Shown: positions 18,105 through 26,360 of the stretch, piece by piece
Layout of the letters: each line of letters starts with the position of its first letter
How positions within the stretch are numbered: position 1 is the first letter of the stretch
Notes under the pieces: generated by a model
What the model saw: only the letters and a program-made list of their open reading frames with translations
The model's database searches: none
Told to the model about the DNA's origin: nothing
Made by a program: the position numbers and the translations under genes
Assembly (NCBI GenBank): GCA_016124805.1
Contig: WGND01000020.1
Coordinates: forward strand, 1 to 64,000
Origin: Hyphomicrobiales bacterium
Lineage (GTDB): Bacteria; Pseudomonadota; Alphaproteobacteria; Parvibaculales; Parvibaculaceae
Reading direction: 5' to 3'
DNA length: 64,000 bases

Positions 18105-18521
18105 TCAGGGCTGCTTGGCGCCTGTTGCGATTTCGAGATAGGCGATCAAGTCCCTGCGATCTTCCGGCTTCTTCAGACCGGCGAAGGACATGGTGGTGCC
18201 GGGGACGAATTTCTTCGGGGCTTCAAGATATTCAAAAAGCGTTTCACCGGACCAGACGAGGCCTTCAGCCGCTTTGGCCTTGGCACCGGCTGAATAGTTG
18301 TAATCGGGATTATGCGTGCTCCCGGACCCGAAAATGCCCCAGAGATTGGGGCCGACGCGGTTGGGACCGCCTTCTTCAACGGTATGGCAGGCCATGCATT
18401 TCTTGAAGACCTTGGCACCCTTGGTGGCGTCGCCGCCCTGCCAATCGTCTGATGCCAATGCCAAACCCGAGACGGCCATGGCCAGCGAAAACACCGCCAA
18501 GCCCTTGATAAAGCTATTCAT
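18105..18521 (-). CDS. Class I c-type cytochrome (cytochrome c2/c-552-like)
   Basis: The 138-residue precursor has a signal peptide (MNSFIKGLAVFSLAMAVSGLALA). The mature domain has one haem-binding CMACH (about residues 43-47), GPNLWGIFG and the axial Met loop GTTMSFAGLKKPEDRRDLIAYL. This is the layout of soluble mitochondrial-type cytochromes that shuttle electrons in the periplasm between the bc1 complex and oxidases. The ATG at 18521 is preferred because GAGAGGA lies about 8 bp upstream and the signal peptide starts there; the frame extends to 18623. It is divergent from the Mla operon. Confidence 0.93.
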   Translation of the reverse strand: MNSFIKGLAVFSLAMAVSGLALASDDWQGGDATKGAKVFKKCMACHTVEEGGPNRVGPNLWGIFGSGSTHNPDYNYSAGAKAKAAEGLVWSGETLFEYLEAPKKFVPGTTMSFAGLKKPEDRRDLIAYLEIATGAKQP

Positions 18522-18703
18522 TACATCATTCCTCTCGCCGAACCGGCGTATTGGTCGTGAAAGCACCCCGAAACTGGTACGTAGATGATAGTAAGTTGCG
18601 CTCAGGATGAAAGAATGCGTCAAACTGGCGCAAGATTGGGGCTGGTTTGTGATAATGCTACCAGAACCGCGATTCTGCCCGTTCTGCTGGGAATGAGAGC
18701 GAA

Positions 18704-19876
18704 ATGCATCGAGTAAGATCAGAAGCTCGTCCCGTGAATAGCTCCGGACCGGCCACTCTGGAAATCGAAGACGAAGATGGCACGCTGCGGGTGGTCGCCC
18801 ATGGCGACTGGACGGTGCGTTCTGTCATGGCGATTGATCAGCGCATGCGGCATCTGGCCGGTGAATTGCCCGCAAGCGGTGCGGCGATCCTTGATATTGC
18901 CGATGTGGGCCGTCTCGACACGGCAGGTGCCTGGATTTTGCGGCGCACGGTTGAAGAATTCGAACTGCACGGCATCAAATGCACCTTGGAAGGCATGGAT
19001 GAAAGCGAGCAGACGCTTTTTGAAAATGTCGACTCCACACCCATTCCCGAGCCTGAAGTCACGGTCAAGATCAATCCTTTCATCTATATTGCCGGTCGGA
19101 CAGGCGATGGCCTGATCGGGGTTGTCGGCGAGTTTTTGCGGATTGTCGATTTCATCGGCCAGGTTTTTCTGGCGATGGGGCGGCTGGTTGTGAAGCCGTC
19201 GCGTCTGCGCCTCATCCCGCTCGTACATCACATGGAAAAAGCCGGCATGGATGCCGTGCCGCTTGTCTGCCTGCTGACAGGCCTGATCGGGGGCGTGGTG
19301 GCGCAGCAGGGTGCCACGCAGCTTCGGCAATTTGGTGCGGATGTTTTCACGGTCAATCTCGTCGCCATCATTTTCCTGCGGGAGGTCGGCATTCTTCTTA
19401 CGGCGATTATCGTGGCCGGTCGTTCGGGCAGTGCCTTTACCGCCGAGATCGGCTCGATGAAAATGCGCGAAGAGATCGACGCCATGCGCACGCTGGGTCT
19501 CGATCCCATGGAGATGCTGGTGCTGCCGCGCATTCTGGCGCTTATCATCACGCTGCCGATCCTGACATTTTTGGCAGACATTATGGGGCTGATTGGCGGC
19601 GGCATTGTCGTGATGCTGATGCTCAACATGTCGCCGGACAGCTATATTGCGCGTCTTCAGGAGGCGTCCGATTTCTGGACCTTCGGCGTCGGCCTCGTGA
19701 AAGCGCCCTTCATGGCTTTGATGATCGGGCTGATCGGGTGCCGCGCGGGGCTGGCCGTGGCGGGCAGTGCGGAGTCCGTGGGCTCGCAGACCACCCGCTC
19801 GGTGGTGCAGTCGATCTTTGTGGTCATCATTCTTGATGCCTTCTTCGCGCTGTTCTTCACGGCCATCGGCATATAG
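18704..19876 (+). CDS. mlaE: MlaE-family permease with N-terminal STAS domain
   Basis: The 390-residue protein fuses an N-terminal STAS-like domain (about residues 15-105, with GAAILDIADVGRLDTAGAWIL) to an MlaE permease domain. The permease part includes PLVCLLTGLIGGVVAQQGATQL, FLREVGILLTAIIVAGRSGSAFTAEIGSMK and the conserved EEIDAMRTLGLDPMEMLVLPR coupling segment. In Mla/MCE systems this subunit forms the inner-membrane channel that moves phospholipid or other lipids. In E. coli the STAS domain (MlaB) is separate; fusion as here is common in other proteobacteria. It is the first of four tightly spaced genes. Confidence 0.92.
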   Translation: MHRVRSEARPVNSSGPATLEIEDEDGTLRVVAHGDWTVRSVMAIDQRMRHLAGELPASGAAILDIADVGRLDTAGAWILRRTVEEFELHGIKCTLEGMDESEQTLFENVDSTPIPEPEVTVKINPFIYIAGRTGDGLIGVVGEFLRIVDFIGQVFLAMGRLVVKPSRLRLIPLVHHMEKAGMDAVPLVCLLTGLIGGVVAQQGATQLRQFGADVFTVNLVAIIFLREVGILLTAIIVAGRSGSAFTAEIGSMKMREEIDAMRTLGLDPMEMLVLPRILALIITLPILTFLADIMGLIGGGIVVMLMLNMSPDSYIARLQEASDFWTFGVGLVKAPFMALMIGLIGCRAGLAVAGSAESVGSQTTRSVVQSIFVVIILDAFFALFFTAIGI

Positions 19877-19886
19877 GACCTGACCC

Positions 19887-20657
19887 ATGCCGACAGCCAC
19901 ACCCATCATCGAAGTTCGCGGGCTGGTCAATGCCTTTGAGGACAATGTCATCCACCGCAATCTCGACCTGACTGTGCGGCGTGGTGAGGTGATCGGTATT
20001 GTCGGGGGCTCGGGCACGGGCAAATCCGTGCTGCTGCGATCAATTCTCGGCCTGCGCCATCCCGATGCCGGCAGTGTGAAAGTCTTTGGCAAGGACCTGA
20101 CAAAACTCAACGATGATGAGCGCCGCCTTGAGGAGCAGCGCTGGGGCGTGATGTTTCAGGACGGCGCGCTTTTTTCGGCGCTGACCGTGGCGGAGAATGT
20201 GCAGGTCGCCTATCGCGAACATCTGCATATGCCCAAGCTGCTGATGGATGAGCTGGCGGATGTCAAAATCCGGATGGTGGGGCTGCGTCCGGATGCGCGC
20301 GACCTCTATCCCTCGGAACTGTCTGGTGGCATGCGCAAGCGGGCGAGCCTTGCCCGCGCCCTGGCGCTGGACCCCGAGATATTGTTTCTGGATGAGCCGA
20401 CGGCGGGTCTTGATCCCATCGGGGCGGCGGCCTTCGATGAGTTGGTCAATAATCTCAAGCATACGCTGGGTCTGACCGTCTTTATGGTGACGCATGATCT
20501 GGATTCCCTCTATGCGGTGTGTGACAGGGTCGCCGTTCTGGCCGAGCAACGTGTTATTCTCATCGGGACGATGGATGACATGATGGCCAGCGACCATCCC
20601 TGGATACGCGAATATTTTCACGGGCCGCGTGCACGCGCTGCCCAAAAAAGCAGATAG
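19887..20657 (+). CDS. mlaF: MlaF-family lipid-transport ABC ATPase
   Basis: The 256-residue ATPase shows Walker A GGSGTGKSVLLR (about residues 36-47), the Q-loop in GVMFQDGALFSALTVAENV, signature ELSGGMRKRASLARAL (about 143-158), Walker B EILFLDEPTAGLDP and the H-loop VTHDLDS. It would drive the adjacent MlaE-type permease from the cytoplasm. The start lies 10 bp after the permease stop. Confidence 0.93.
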   Translation: MPTATPIIEVRGLVNAFEDNVIHRNLDLTVRRGEVIGIVGGSGTGKSVLLRSILGLRHPDAGSVKVFGKDLTKLNDDERRLEEQRWGVMFQDGALFSALTVAENVQVAYREHLHMPKLLMDELADVKIRMVGLRPDARDLYPSELSGGMRKRASLARALALDPEILFLDEPTAGLDPIGAAAFDELVNNLKHTLGLTVFMVTHDLDSLYAVCDRVAVLAEQRVILIGTMDDMMASDHPWIREYFHGPRARAAQKSR

Positions 20658-20671
20658 CAGGACAGGCGGAT

Positions 20672-21580
20672 ATGGAAATCAAATCCCACAATGTGCTGAT
20701 TGGCAGCTTTGTTCTGACGACGCTGTTGGCGATCGTCATTTTTGCGATGTGGATCGCACAGATTCAGCTCGACCGTCAGTACACATATTATCACATCGTC
20801 TTTGAAGGCTCCGTCTCGGGTCTGGGGAAGAGCGGTGCGGTCCAGTATAACGGCCTGCCCGTCGGCAAGGTCGCCGATCTCTATCTGGCCGAGGATGATC
20901 CCAACAAGGTGATCGCGCTGGTGCAGCTTGATTCACGCACACCGGTGAAAGAAGACTCGGTTGCCAAGCTGGAGCTTTATGGTCTGACGGGTGTGGCGCT
21001 GATTGAGATCACCGGTGGCAGTCCCAACGCGCCCATGCTGAAGCCCAAGCCGGGTGAGACCTATGCCACGATCACGGCGGCGCAGTCGACGCTGCAGGAA
21101 CTTGCAGCTTCCGCGCCGGAGGCCATGCAGGAAGCGCGTGAGACGCTGGCGCAGATCAAGATGCTGGTGAGTGAAAACCAGCAGAGCATTCATGACACGC
21201 TCGCCAATATCAAGGAACTGACCGGGGCGCTGGCGGCAAGTTCGGATGATATCGAGAAGACGATGAAAAATCTGTCGCAAGCCTCGGTGCAGGTGAACAG
21301 CCTGACGAGCGATGCCAATAAGCTGATGAAGAATGACGTGCGCGGTTTTCTGGATGATGCCAGTGCGACCGCGCGCAGTTTCCGTGAGCTTTCCGATCAA
21401 CTTGAGACGATCTCGCGCGAGAATGGCCCGGCGCTGGGGGATGGCATTTCCGAACTGCCGGGGTTGGTGAGCGACATGCGTGCGCTGGTGAGTTCGCTCG
21501 ATAAGATCGCGAGCAAGGCGCAGGATGATCCCGCCCGGTTCCTGCTTGGCAATAATGTTCCAGAGGTTGAAGCCAAATGA
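20672..21580 (+). CDS. mlaD: MlaD-family MCE protein
   Basis: The 302-residue protein has one N-terminal membrane anchor (LIGSFVLTTLLAIVIFAMWIA), a single MCE domain (about residues 38-115, with VSGLGKSGAVQYNGLPVGKVADL) and a long helical C-terminal tail. Single-MCE proteins form hexameric rings that bind lipid in the periplasm. The tail (about 130-300) is longer than in E. coli MlaD, as in MCE proteins that build extended tubes. It lies 14 bp after mlaF and overlaps the next gene by 4 bp. Confidence 0.92.
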   Translation: MEIKSHNVLIGSFVLTTLLAIVIFAMWIAQIQLDRQYTYYHIVFEGSVSGLGKSGAVQYNGLPVGKVADLYLAEDDPNKVIALVQLDSRTPVKEDSVAKLELYGLTGVALIEITGGSPNAPMLKPKPGETYATITAAQSTLQELAASAPEAMQEARETLAQIKMLVSENQQSIHDTLANIKELTGALAASSDDIEKTMKNLSQASVQVNSLTSDANKLMKNDVRGFLDDASATARSFRELSDQLETISRENGPALGDGISELPGLVSDMRALVSSLDKIASKAQDDPARFLLGNNVPEVEAK

Positions 21581-22239
21581 ATATCAGCAAGATCACGCCA
21601 GAGGGCTGCCGTCATATTGCCAGACAGATGCTGGTGCTGACCCTTCTGGCCTCGCCCCTGATGGGCTGCGCGCTGGCAAATGTGGCTGGTGACGCACCGC
21701 CGGCACTTTACGTGCTGACCGTGCCGGATACACATGTTGCCGACACACAGCTGGCCGCGGCAAAGCCCGCCATTCTGGTTGGCCGTTTTGCAGCGCCGGC
21801 GGCAATTGATACGGCGCGCATCGTCTATCAGCCGGCGCCGACCGAAGTGAAATATTATGCCGCGGCCCGCTGGAGCGATACCGCCCCTTCCATGATCCAT
21901 GATCTGATGGTGGAGGCGCTGGACCATAGTGCGCAGGCGCTTGTGATGGGCAATCGCAGCCTGGCGCTGAGCAGTGATTATGAGCTGGTGGGCGATATCC
22001 GCCAGTTCGGTGCCCGCCCCAAGGCTGATGGCAGCACAGAGGTGGATGTGGTGCTGGCGGCGCGTCTGGTGCGCAGCAGCGACCGGGCGATCATCAGTTC
22101 GCGCAGTTTTCAATCCGTTGTGGCAAGCGAAGGGCGCGGCATGGAACCTGTCATTGCGGCCTTCAATCAGGCCTTGCAGACCAATCTTGCCGATATGACC
22201 GGCTGGGTTCTCGCCACTGCTTCAACCGACAAGCGCTAG
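21577..22239 (+). CDS. ABC-type transport auxiliary lipoprotein (ABC_trans_aux)
   Basis: The 220-residue protein has a lipoprotein signal ending in the lipobox LMGC (Cys at about residue 30). Its PqiC/LbpA-like domain contains LYVLTVPD, VGRFAAPAAIDTARIVYQ and YYAAARWSDTAPSMIHDLMVEAL. Such lipoproteins sit in the outer membrane and complete MCE lipid-transport pathways. The ATG overlaps the MCE gene stop. No MlaC- or MlaA-like gene follows, so this lipoprotein is the only outer-membrane partner encoded here. Confidence 0.88.
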   Translation: MNISKITPEGCRHIARQMLVLTLLASPLMGCALANVAGDAPPALYVLTVPDTHVADTQLAAAKPAILVGRFAAPAAIDTARIVYQPAPTEVKYYAAARWSDTAPSMIHDLMVEALDHSAQALVMGNRSLALSSDYELVGDIRQFGARPKADGSTEVDVVLAARLVRSSDRAIISSRSFQSVVASEGRGMEPVIAAFNQALQTNLADMTGWVLATASTDKR

Positions 22240-22246
22240 TCCGGTC

Positions 22247-24478
22247 TTAGGAGATGCGCCCGGTTGCCTGGGCGAGCATGAGATAGACCTTGCCCGTGTC
22301 CGAGGTGAGATAGGTTTCGGCGAGAATGTTGTCGCGGTCGCGCTCGGCGGCGGTGTCGAGCAAATCCTCAAAGAGGCCGACAAAGCGATCCACATGGTCG
22401 CGGAATTCGCCATCCTGTCGATATTTCACGGCGACCTGATCATAGAGTTCGCGACCGGCGAGATTATAAAGGCGGCGGGCAAAGACATTGCGCTCGCCAG
22501 CTTTGTAACGACGCCAGAGGTCGGAGGGCGGGCTCTGTTCCAGCGCCCGGTCGAGATCAATCGCCAGTGACTGAAGGGTCTCGATGACATGCAGCGAGGC
22601 GCGGTGGAAATCCGGATCGGCCCCGGCGCGACGTTTGTCGGCGGTCGGTTCCTGTCGGCGGTCGGCGGCGGCGAGCAGGTCTGACAGTCCCCAGCGGCCA
22701 CGGGGCTCCTCCGTGCGCCGGGGTTCGCGTTCGGCGGCGCGCTGCGTCATCTCGCGCGAGGCCTGCGCCAGCGGGGCCCGGGAAACGGGCGGCGCGGCGG
22801 GCGATGTGCGATCAAGGCTGCGGGCATGGCGCACGACAATTTCGGAAATGGTGGCCAGCGCCGAAATATGTTCGGAGAGGACATTGCTCAGGGCTTCGGC
22901 ACTTTGCGCCGCCTCGGCGGGCATCTCGTCGATCTGCCGGCTGAGGTCGCCGGTTGCCTGTGTCAAGGCTTCGCCGGCCTGACGGGCAGCCGCGCCCAGA
23001 CGCTGCATGGCGTCGTGGAAATTCTGCGCGGCGGCATTGTTCTGCGCCAGCGCCTGCCCGGTGAGGGTCTGCAGCTCATTGAACTGTTTGACGATATTGT
23101 CGTTCAGCGCGGCGGTGGCCTTGCCGAGGTCTGCGCTCATTTCGCCAGTCGCTTGCCGCAACTGGCTTGCGGTGGCGCGAATGGCTTCGGTCGCGCCCTG
23201 CTGGATTTCATCTTTCAGGGTGCCGGAGACCTGCTTCAGCTCATCCATGGTCGAGGCGATGGCGCGGGTGGCAGCTCCTGCCGAGCGGCTGACGGCGGCT
23301 GATGTCTCTTCGGCATCGCTTGCGGCGCGCGCGATTTCGGCGGTGACCGTTTCGCGCATGGCTCTGGTTTTGCCTTCGACGGATTTGAAGGTGTTGTCGA
23401 GCCCGGCGGCAAGGGCGGAGACGGCTTTGCCGATTTCGGCTGTATGGGCGGCGAGTGCCGTGTCAGCGAATTCAAGCTGTTCCTTGTTGGCTTCGAACAC
23501 GCTTTGCAGGCGCTTGTGCTCCCTGTCGAGCCGGTCGGCGGCCTCGCTGAGCGTTTCGCGCTGGATCTCATAGCGGTGGGCAATGGCATCGGCCTTGGAA
23601 AGCGCATTGGTGGCGACCACCTCAAGCCGCGAAGCCTGACGGTCGAGTGTCGAGGAAGTGGCATCGGCGCCTGCGCGGGCGGCATCGCTGACGCGGGCAA
23701 GTGTCGTCGTCTGCTCGACAACGCGCTCGCCTGCGCGGCGCAGATCGCTTTCGGCCTTGCCTGTGAGATTGCGGACGGCTTCCACTTCCATGCGGATGGC
23801 GCGCGCGATGGTGTCGCTTTCGCTGCCGAGCGCAAGGCCCAGCTCTTCCAGATTGGTGCGGTGGCGCGAGAGCAGTTCTTCCATGGCGCGGGCGCGGAAT
23901 TCAGCCCGACCGGTGCCGCGCTCAATGTCTTCAAGCTCGCGGGTGACAAGCGCCTTCAGTTCGGCGGCCTGCGTGAGCGCCTCCTTGAGGCCGCCGCGCA
24001 TGAGATCAATCTCCTTGCGCACGGCTTGAGAGAGGGTGGCGACTTCGTCGGCGGTATGGTCGGCCGGATCGGAGAGGCGGATGGCGGCCTTGGCGAGCGC
24101 CTCCGACATGAGCTGCATTTCCTGACCGCGCCAGATCATGAAGGCAATAAGCGTGATGAGCAGGACGGGCAGGGCAACGGCAAGCGCCAGCGCGGCTGTC
24201 TCAAGCGGCGCCATGGCAAAAAGACGGTCGGGGCCAAAATAGTTCCAGATGCCGAGACCCAGCGCGGCGAGCACCACGAGGCTCCCAAGAAAGGCGATCT
24301 GGGGGATGGCAGCGGCAGGTTTGCGCGCGAGCAGACGATAGATGGCGCCCGCGGTCGGGCTGTCCTCATTGGCGGCTGTCACATTTTTGCCCGCCGATGC
24401 CTTGTCCGATGTCTTGTCCGAGGTGGGGCGCTCGGGCTTTGCGCCTGATGATTTCGGGGACAAATCGCTGGTTTTCAT
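22247..24478 (-). CDS. Large membrane-anchored coiled-coil protein (TipN-like candidate)
   Basis: The roughly 743-residue protein has a charged cytoplasmic N terminus, two membrane helices (about residues 58-80 and 92-115) and about 450 residues of Ala/Glu-rich coiled coil. A conserved C-terminal domain follows (about 620-743, with WRRYKAGERNVFARRLY, FRDHVDRFVGLFEDLL and YLTSDTGKVYLMLAQATGR). This order (two helices, long coiled coil, C-terminal globule) matches the cell-pole marker TipN of Caulobacter as I remember it, but similarity could not be tested. The ATG at 24478 has GGAA 5 bp upstream. It converges on the Mla operon and diverges from an Hpt gene. Confidence 0.6.
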   Translation of the reverse strand: MKTSDLSPKSSGAKPERPTSDKTSDKASAGKNVTAANEDSPTAGAIYRLLARKPAAAIPQIAFLGSLVVLAALGLGIWNYFGPDRLFAMAPLETAALALAVALPVLLITLIAFMIWRGQEMQLMSEALAKAAIRLSDPADHTADEVATLSQAVRKEIDLMRGGLKEALTQAAELKALVTRELEDIERGTGRAEFRARAMEELLSRHRTNLEELGLALGSESDTIARAIRMEVEAVRNLTGKAESDLRRAGERVVEQTTTLARVSDAARAGADATSSTLDRQASRLEVVATNALSKADAIAHRYEIQRETLSEAADRLDREHKRLQSVFEANKEQLEFADTALAAHTAEIGKAVSALAAGLDNTFKSVEGKTRAMRETVTAEIARAASDAEETSAAVSRSAGAATRAIASTMDELKQVSGTLKDEIQQGATEAIRATASQLRQATGEMSADLGKATAALNDNIVKQFNELQTLTGQALAQNNAAAQNFHDAMQRLGAAARQAGEALTQATGDLSRQIDEMPAEAAQSAEALSNVLSEHISALATISEIVVRHARSLDRTSPAAPPVSRAPLAQASREMTQRAAEREPRRTEEPRGRWGLSDLLAAADRRQEPTADKRRAGADPDFHRASLHVIETLQSLAIDLDRALEQSPPSDLWRRYKAGERNVFARRLYNLAGRELYDQVAVKYRQDGEFRDHVDRFVGLFEDLLDTAAERDRDNILAETYLTSDTGKVYLMLAQATGRIS

Positions 24479-24662
24479 GGGGTTTCCGACCATCAATTGA
24501 TGCGGTTTACTGGCTTCCAGCCTGTCGGAAGCTCGGCTTCCCGTCAATATGACGCAAAAGACGCGCTGTGACGCGCCTCTTTTAACCTTTCGGTACCTGT
24601 CGCGGGCCTAGACTCACCCCTGAGGGCTGGCGACGGCTGGAAACCGCGAAGGGGAAGACGAG

Positions 24663-25046
24663 ATGGCATTCATGGCAACAATGTCGGAGGGCAATGGCGA
24701 GATGAGGGCACAGGCATCGACCGCGCGCCCCATTGATCTGGTGCATCTTTCCACCTACACGCTGGGCAACAGTTCGCTGGAAGCCGAATTGCTGGGGCTC
24801 TTCCGCAATCAGGCTGACGTCTATATTTCGCGCCTTGAAGCGGCGACCTCCGCTGACGAGTGGAAGAATACCGCCCATAGCCTGAAGGGCTCGGCCAAGG
24901 GGCTGGGGGCCTGGACTGTGGCGATGCTGGCTGAGCAGGCCGAAGCGGCAGCCGGGGCGGATGCCACAACGCGGCGCGCACTGCTCACCGATATTTCAGA
25001 TGCGCTGAGCGCGGTGAAGCATTTCATCGACAGCATGGCCGAGTAA
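24663..25046 (+). CDS. Hpt (histidine phosphotransfer) domain protein
   Basis: The 127-residue helical protein carries the Hpt signature AHSLKGSAKGLGA (about residues 72-84) with the phospho-accepting His. Stand-alone Hpt proteins pass phosphate between receiver domains of a phosphorelay. No kinase or regulator is adjacent, so its partners are encoded elsewhere. Upstream AAGGGGAAG supports the ATG at 24663. It is divergent from the coiled-coil polarity-like gene. Confidence 0.88.
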   Translation: MAFMATMSEGNGEMRAQASTARPIDLVHLSTYTLGNSSLEAELLGLFRNQADVYISRLEAATSADEWKNTAHSLKGSAKGLGAWTVAMLAEQAEAAAGADATTRRALLTDISDALSAVKHFIDSMAE

Positions 25047-25048
25047 TT

Positions 25049-26170
25049 TCAGACGAGTTTCTGTCTGACGACTTCCGCCAGCGCGAGCGAGGCGGTGAGA
25101 CCCGGGCTTTCAATACCGAAGAGATTGACGAGCCCCGCGACCCCGTGATCTGCGGGACCCGATATCACAAAATCAGCCGCCGGTTCATCAGGGCCTGACA
25201 TCTTGGGACGGATGCCCGCATAGGCTGGCGTGAGCGTGCCATCTTTCAGCGCGGGCCAGTAGCGGCGGATGGCGGCATAGAAGAGATCGCCACGCGCAGG
25301 CTCGACGCGATAGTCGGGTGTTTCATTTTCCACATCGATCCATTCCACATCGGGGCCGAAGCGGGCCTGCCCGCCCATGTCGAGGGTGAGGTGGATGCCG
25401 AGACCGGCATTGTTGTGCATGGGATAGATGAGCCGCGCGAAAGGCGCGCGACCGGCGAGGGTGAAATAATTTCCCTTGGCAAAGCGGGCTTGGGGCACAT
25501 GCGCGGCCTCAAGACCCTGCATGCGCTGCGCAAGCGCGGGGGCCCAGAGCCCGGCGGCATTGACGAGATGGCGGCAGGTGAGCTGGGTCGGCTCCGCGCC
25601 GCCGACATGGAGCGTGAAAAAATCGCCATGGCTGTCGATGCGCGTGACAGGCGCGTTGAGTGCCACTGCGCCGCCGTGATCCTCGATCTCGCCGCGCAGG
25701 CTCAGCATATAGGCGTGGGTGTCGAATATGCCGGTGGAAGGTGAATGCAGCGCGCCGAGACAATGGAGCGCGGGTTCGGCAGCCATGGCCTCGCGGGCCG
25801 AGATTTCGCAGATGTCGCTGACGCCATTTTCCTTCGCGCGCGTGGCGAGTGCGGCAAGCCCGTCACGTTCGGCCTCATCGGTTGCAACGATGAATTTGCC
25901 GCAGCGCTGATGCGGCAGGTGATGGCTTTCGAGATAGGCATAGAGTAGCGCCCGCCCGCGCAGGCAGAGCGCCTGCTTCAGACTGTTGCTCGGATAATAG
26001 ATGCCGGCATGAATGACCTCGCTGTTGCGCGCCGAGGTTTCGGTGCCGATAGCGCCGTGACGTTCGAGCACGACCACCTCATGACCGGCACGCGCCATCT
26101 CGCGGGCACAGGCCAGACCGATGGCGCCCGCGCCTATGATGATGGTGTCGATGTCGGTGGATATGGTCAT
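25049..26170 (-). CDS. FAD-dependent oxidoreductase, L-2-hydroxyglutarate oxidase-like
   Basis: The 373-residue protein is a DAO-superfamily flavoenzyme. The FAD-binding IIIGAGAIGLACAREMARAGHEVVVLE lies at residues 10-36. NSEVIHAGIYYPSNSLKQALC follows, typical of L2HGDH/LhgO. The C-terminal portion reads GLGIHLTLDMGGQARFGPDVEW and FGIESPGLTASLALAEVV. Such enzymes oxidise L-2-hydroxyglutarate or related hydroxyacids and pass electrons to quinone. It converges with the Hpt gene, 2 bp apart. Confidence 0.83.
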   Translation of the reverse strand: MTISTDIDTIIIGAGAIGLACAREMARAGHEVVVLERHGAIGTETSARNSEVIHAGIYYPSNSLKQALCLRGRALLYAYLESHHLPHQRCGKFIVATDEAERDGLAALATRAKENGVSDICEISAREAMAAEPALHCLGALHSPSTGIFDTHAYMLSLRGEIEDHGGAVALNAPVTRIDSHGDFFTLHVGGAEPTQLTCRHLVNAAGLWAPALAQRMQGLEAAHVPQARFAKGNYFTLAGRAPFARLIYPMHNNAGLGIHLTLDMGGQARFGPDVEWIDVENETPDYRVEPARGDLFYAAIRRYWPALKDGTLTPAYAGIRPKMSGPDEPAADFVISGPADHGVAGLVNLFGIESPGLTASLALAEVVRQKLV

Positions 26171-26284
26171 GGACGCGAATTCAACAAGTCGTGGATGGCC
26201 CGGTCAAGCCGGGCCATGACGGTTTCTGGTTTTGTTGACAGGCGGTGTCCCCTCACCCTCGCCGGACTTGCCAGACTTGGCAGT

Positions 26285-26347
26285 CCGTCTCTCCCTCTCC
26301 CCTCAGGGGAGAGGGCAAGTGAGCATCAGCGAGCGCGGGTGAGGGGC
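26285..26347 (+). repeat. 62-bp dispersed palindromic repeat, copy 1
   Basis: This segment contains the near-perfect palindrome CCCTCTCCCCTCAGGGGAGA followed by a G-rich arm ending GAGCGCGGGTGAGGGGC. The same sequence, inverted, lies at 34765-34826 with about eight differences. It begins 14 bp beyond the 3' end of the sulfatase gene, in the 190-bp gap to the oxidoreductase gene. The hairpin could act as a 3'-end or terminator element. Confidence 0.85.
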
Positions 26348-26360
26348 ACAGCAGATGCCT

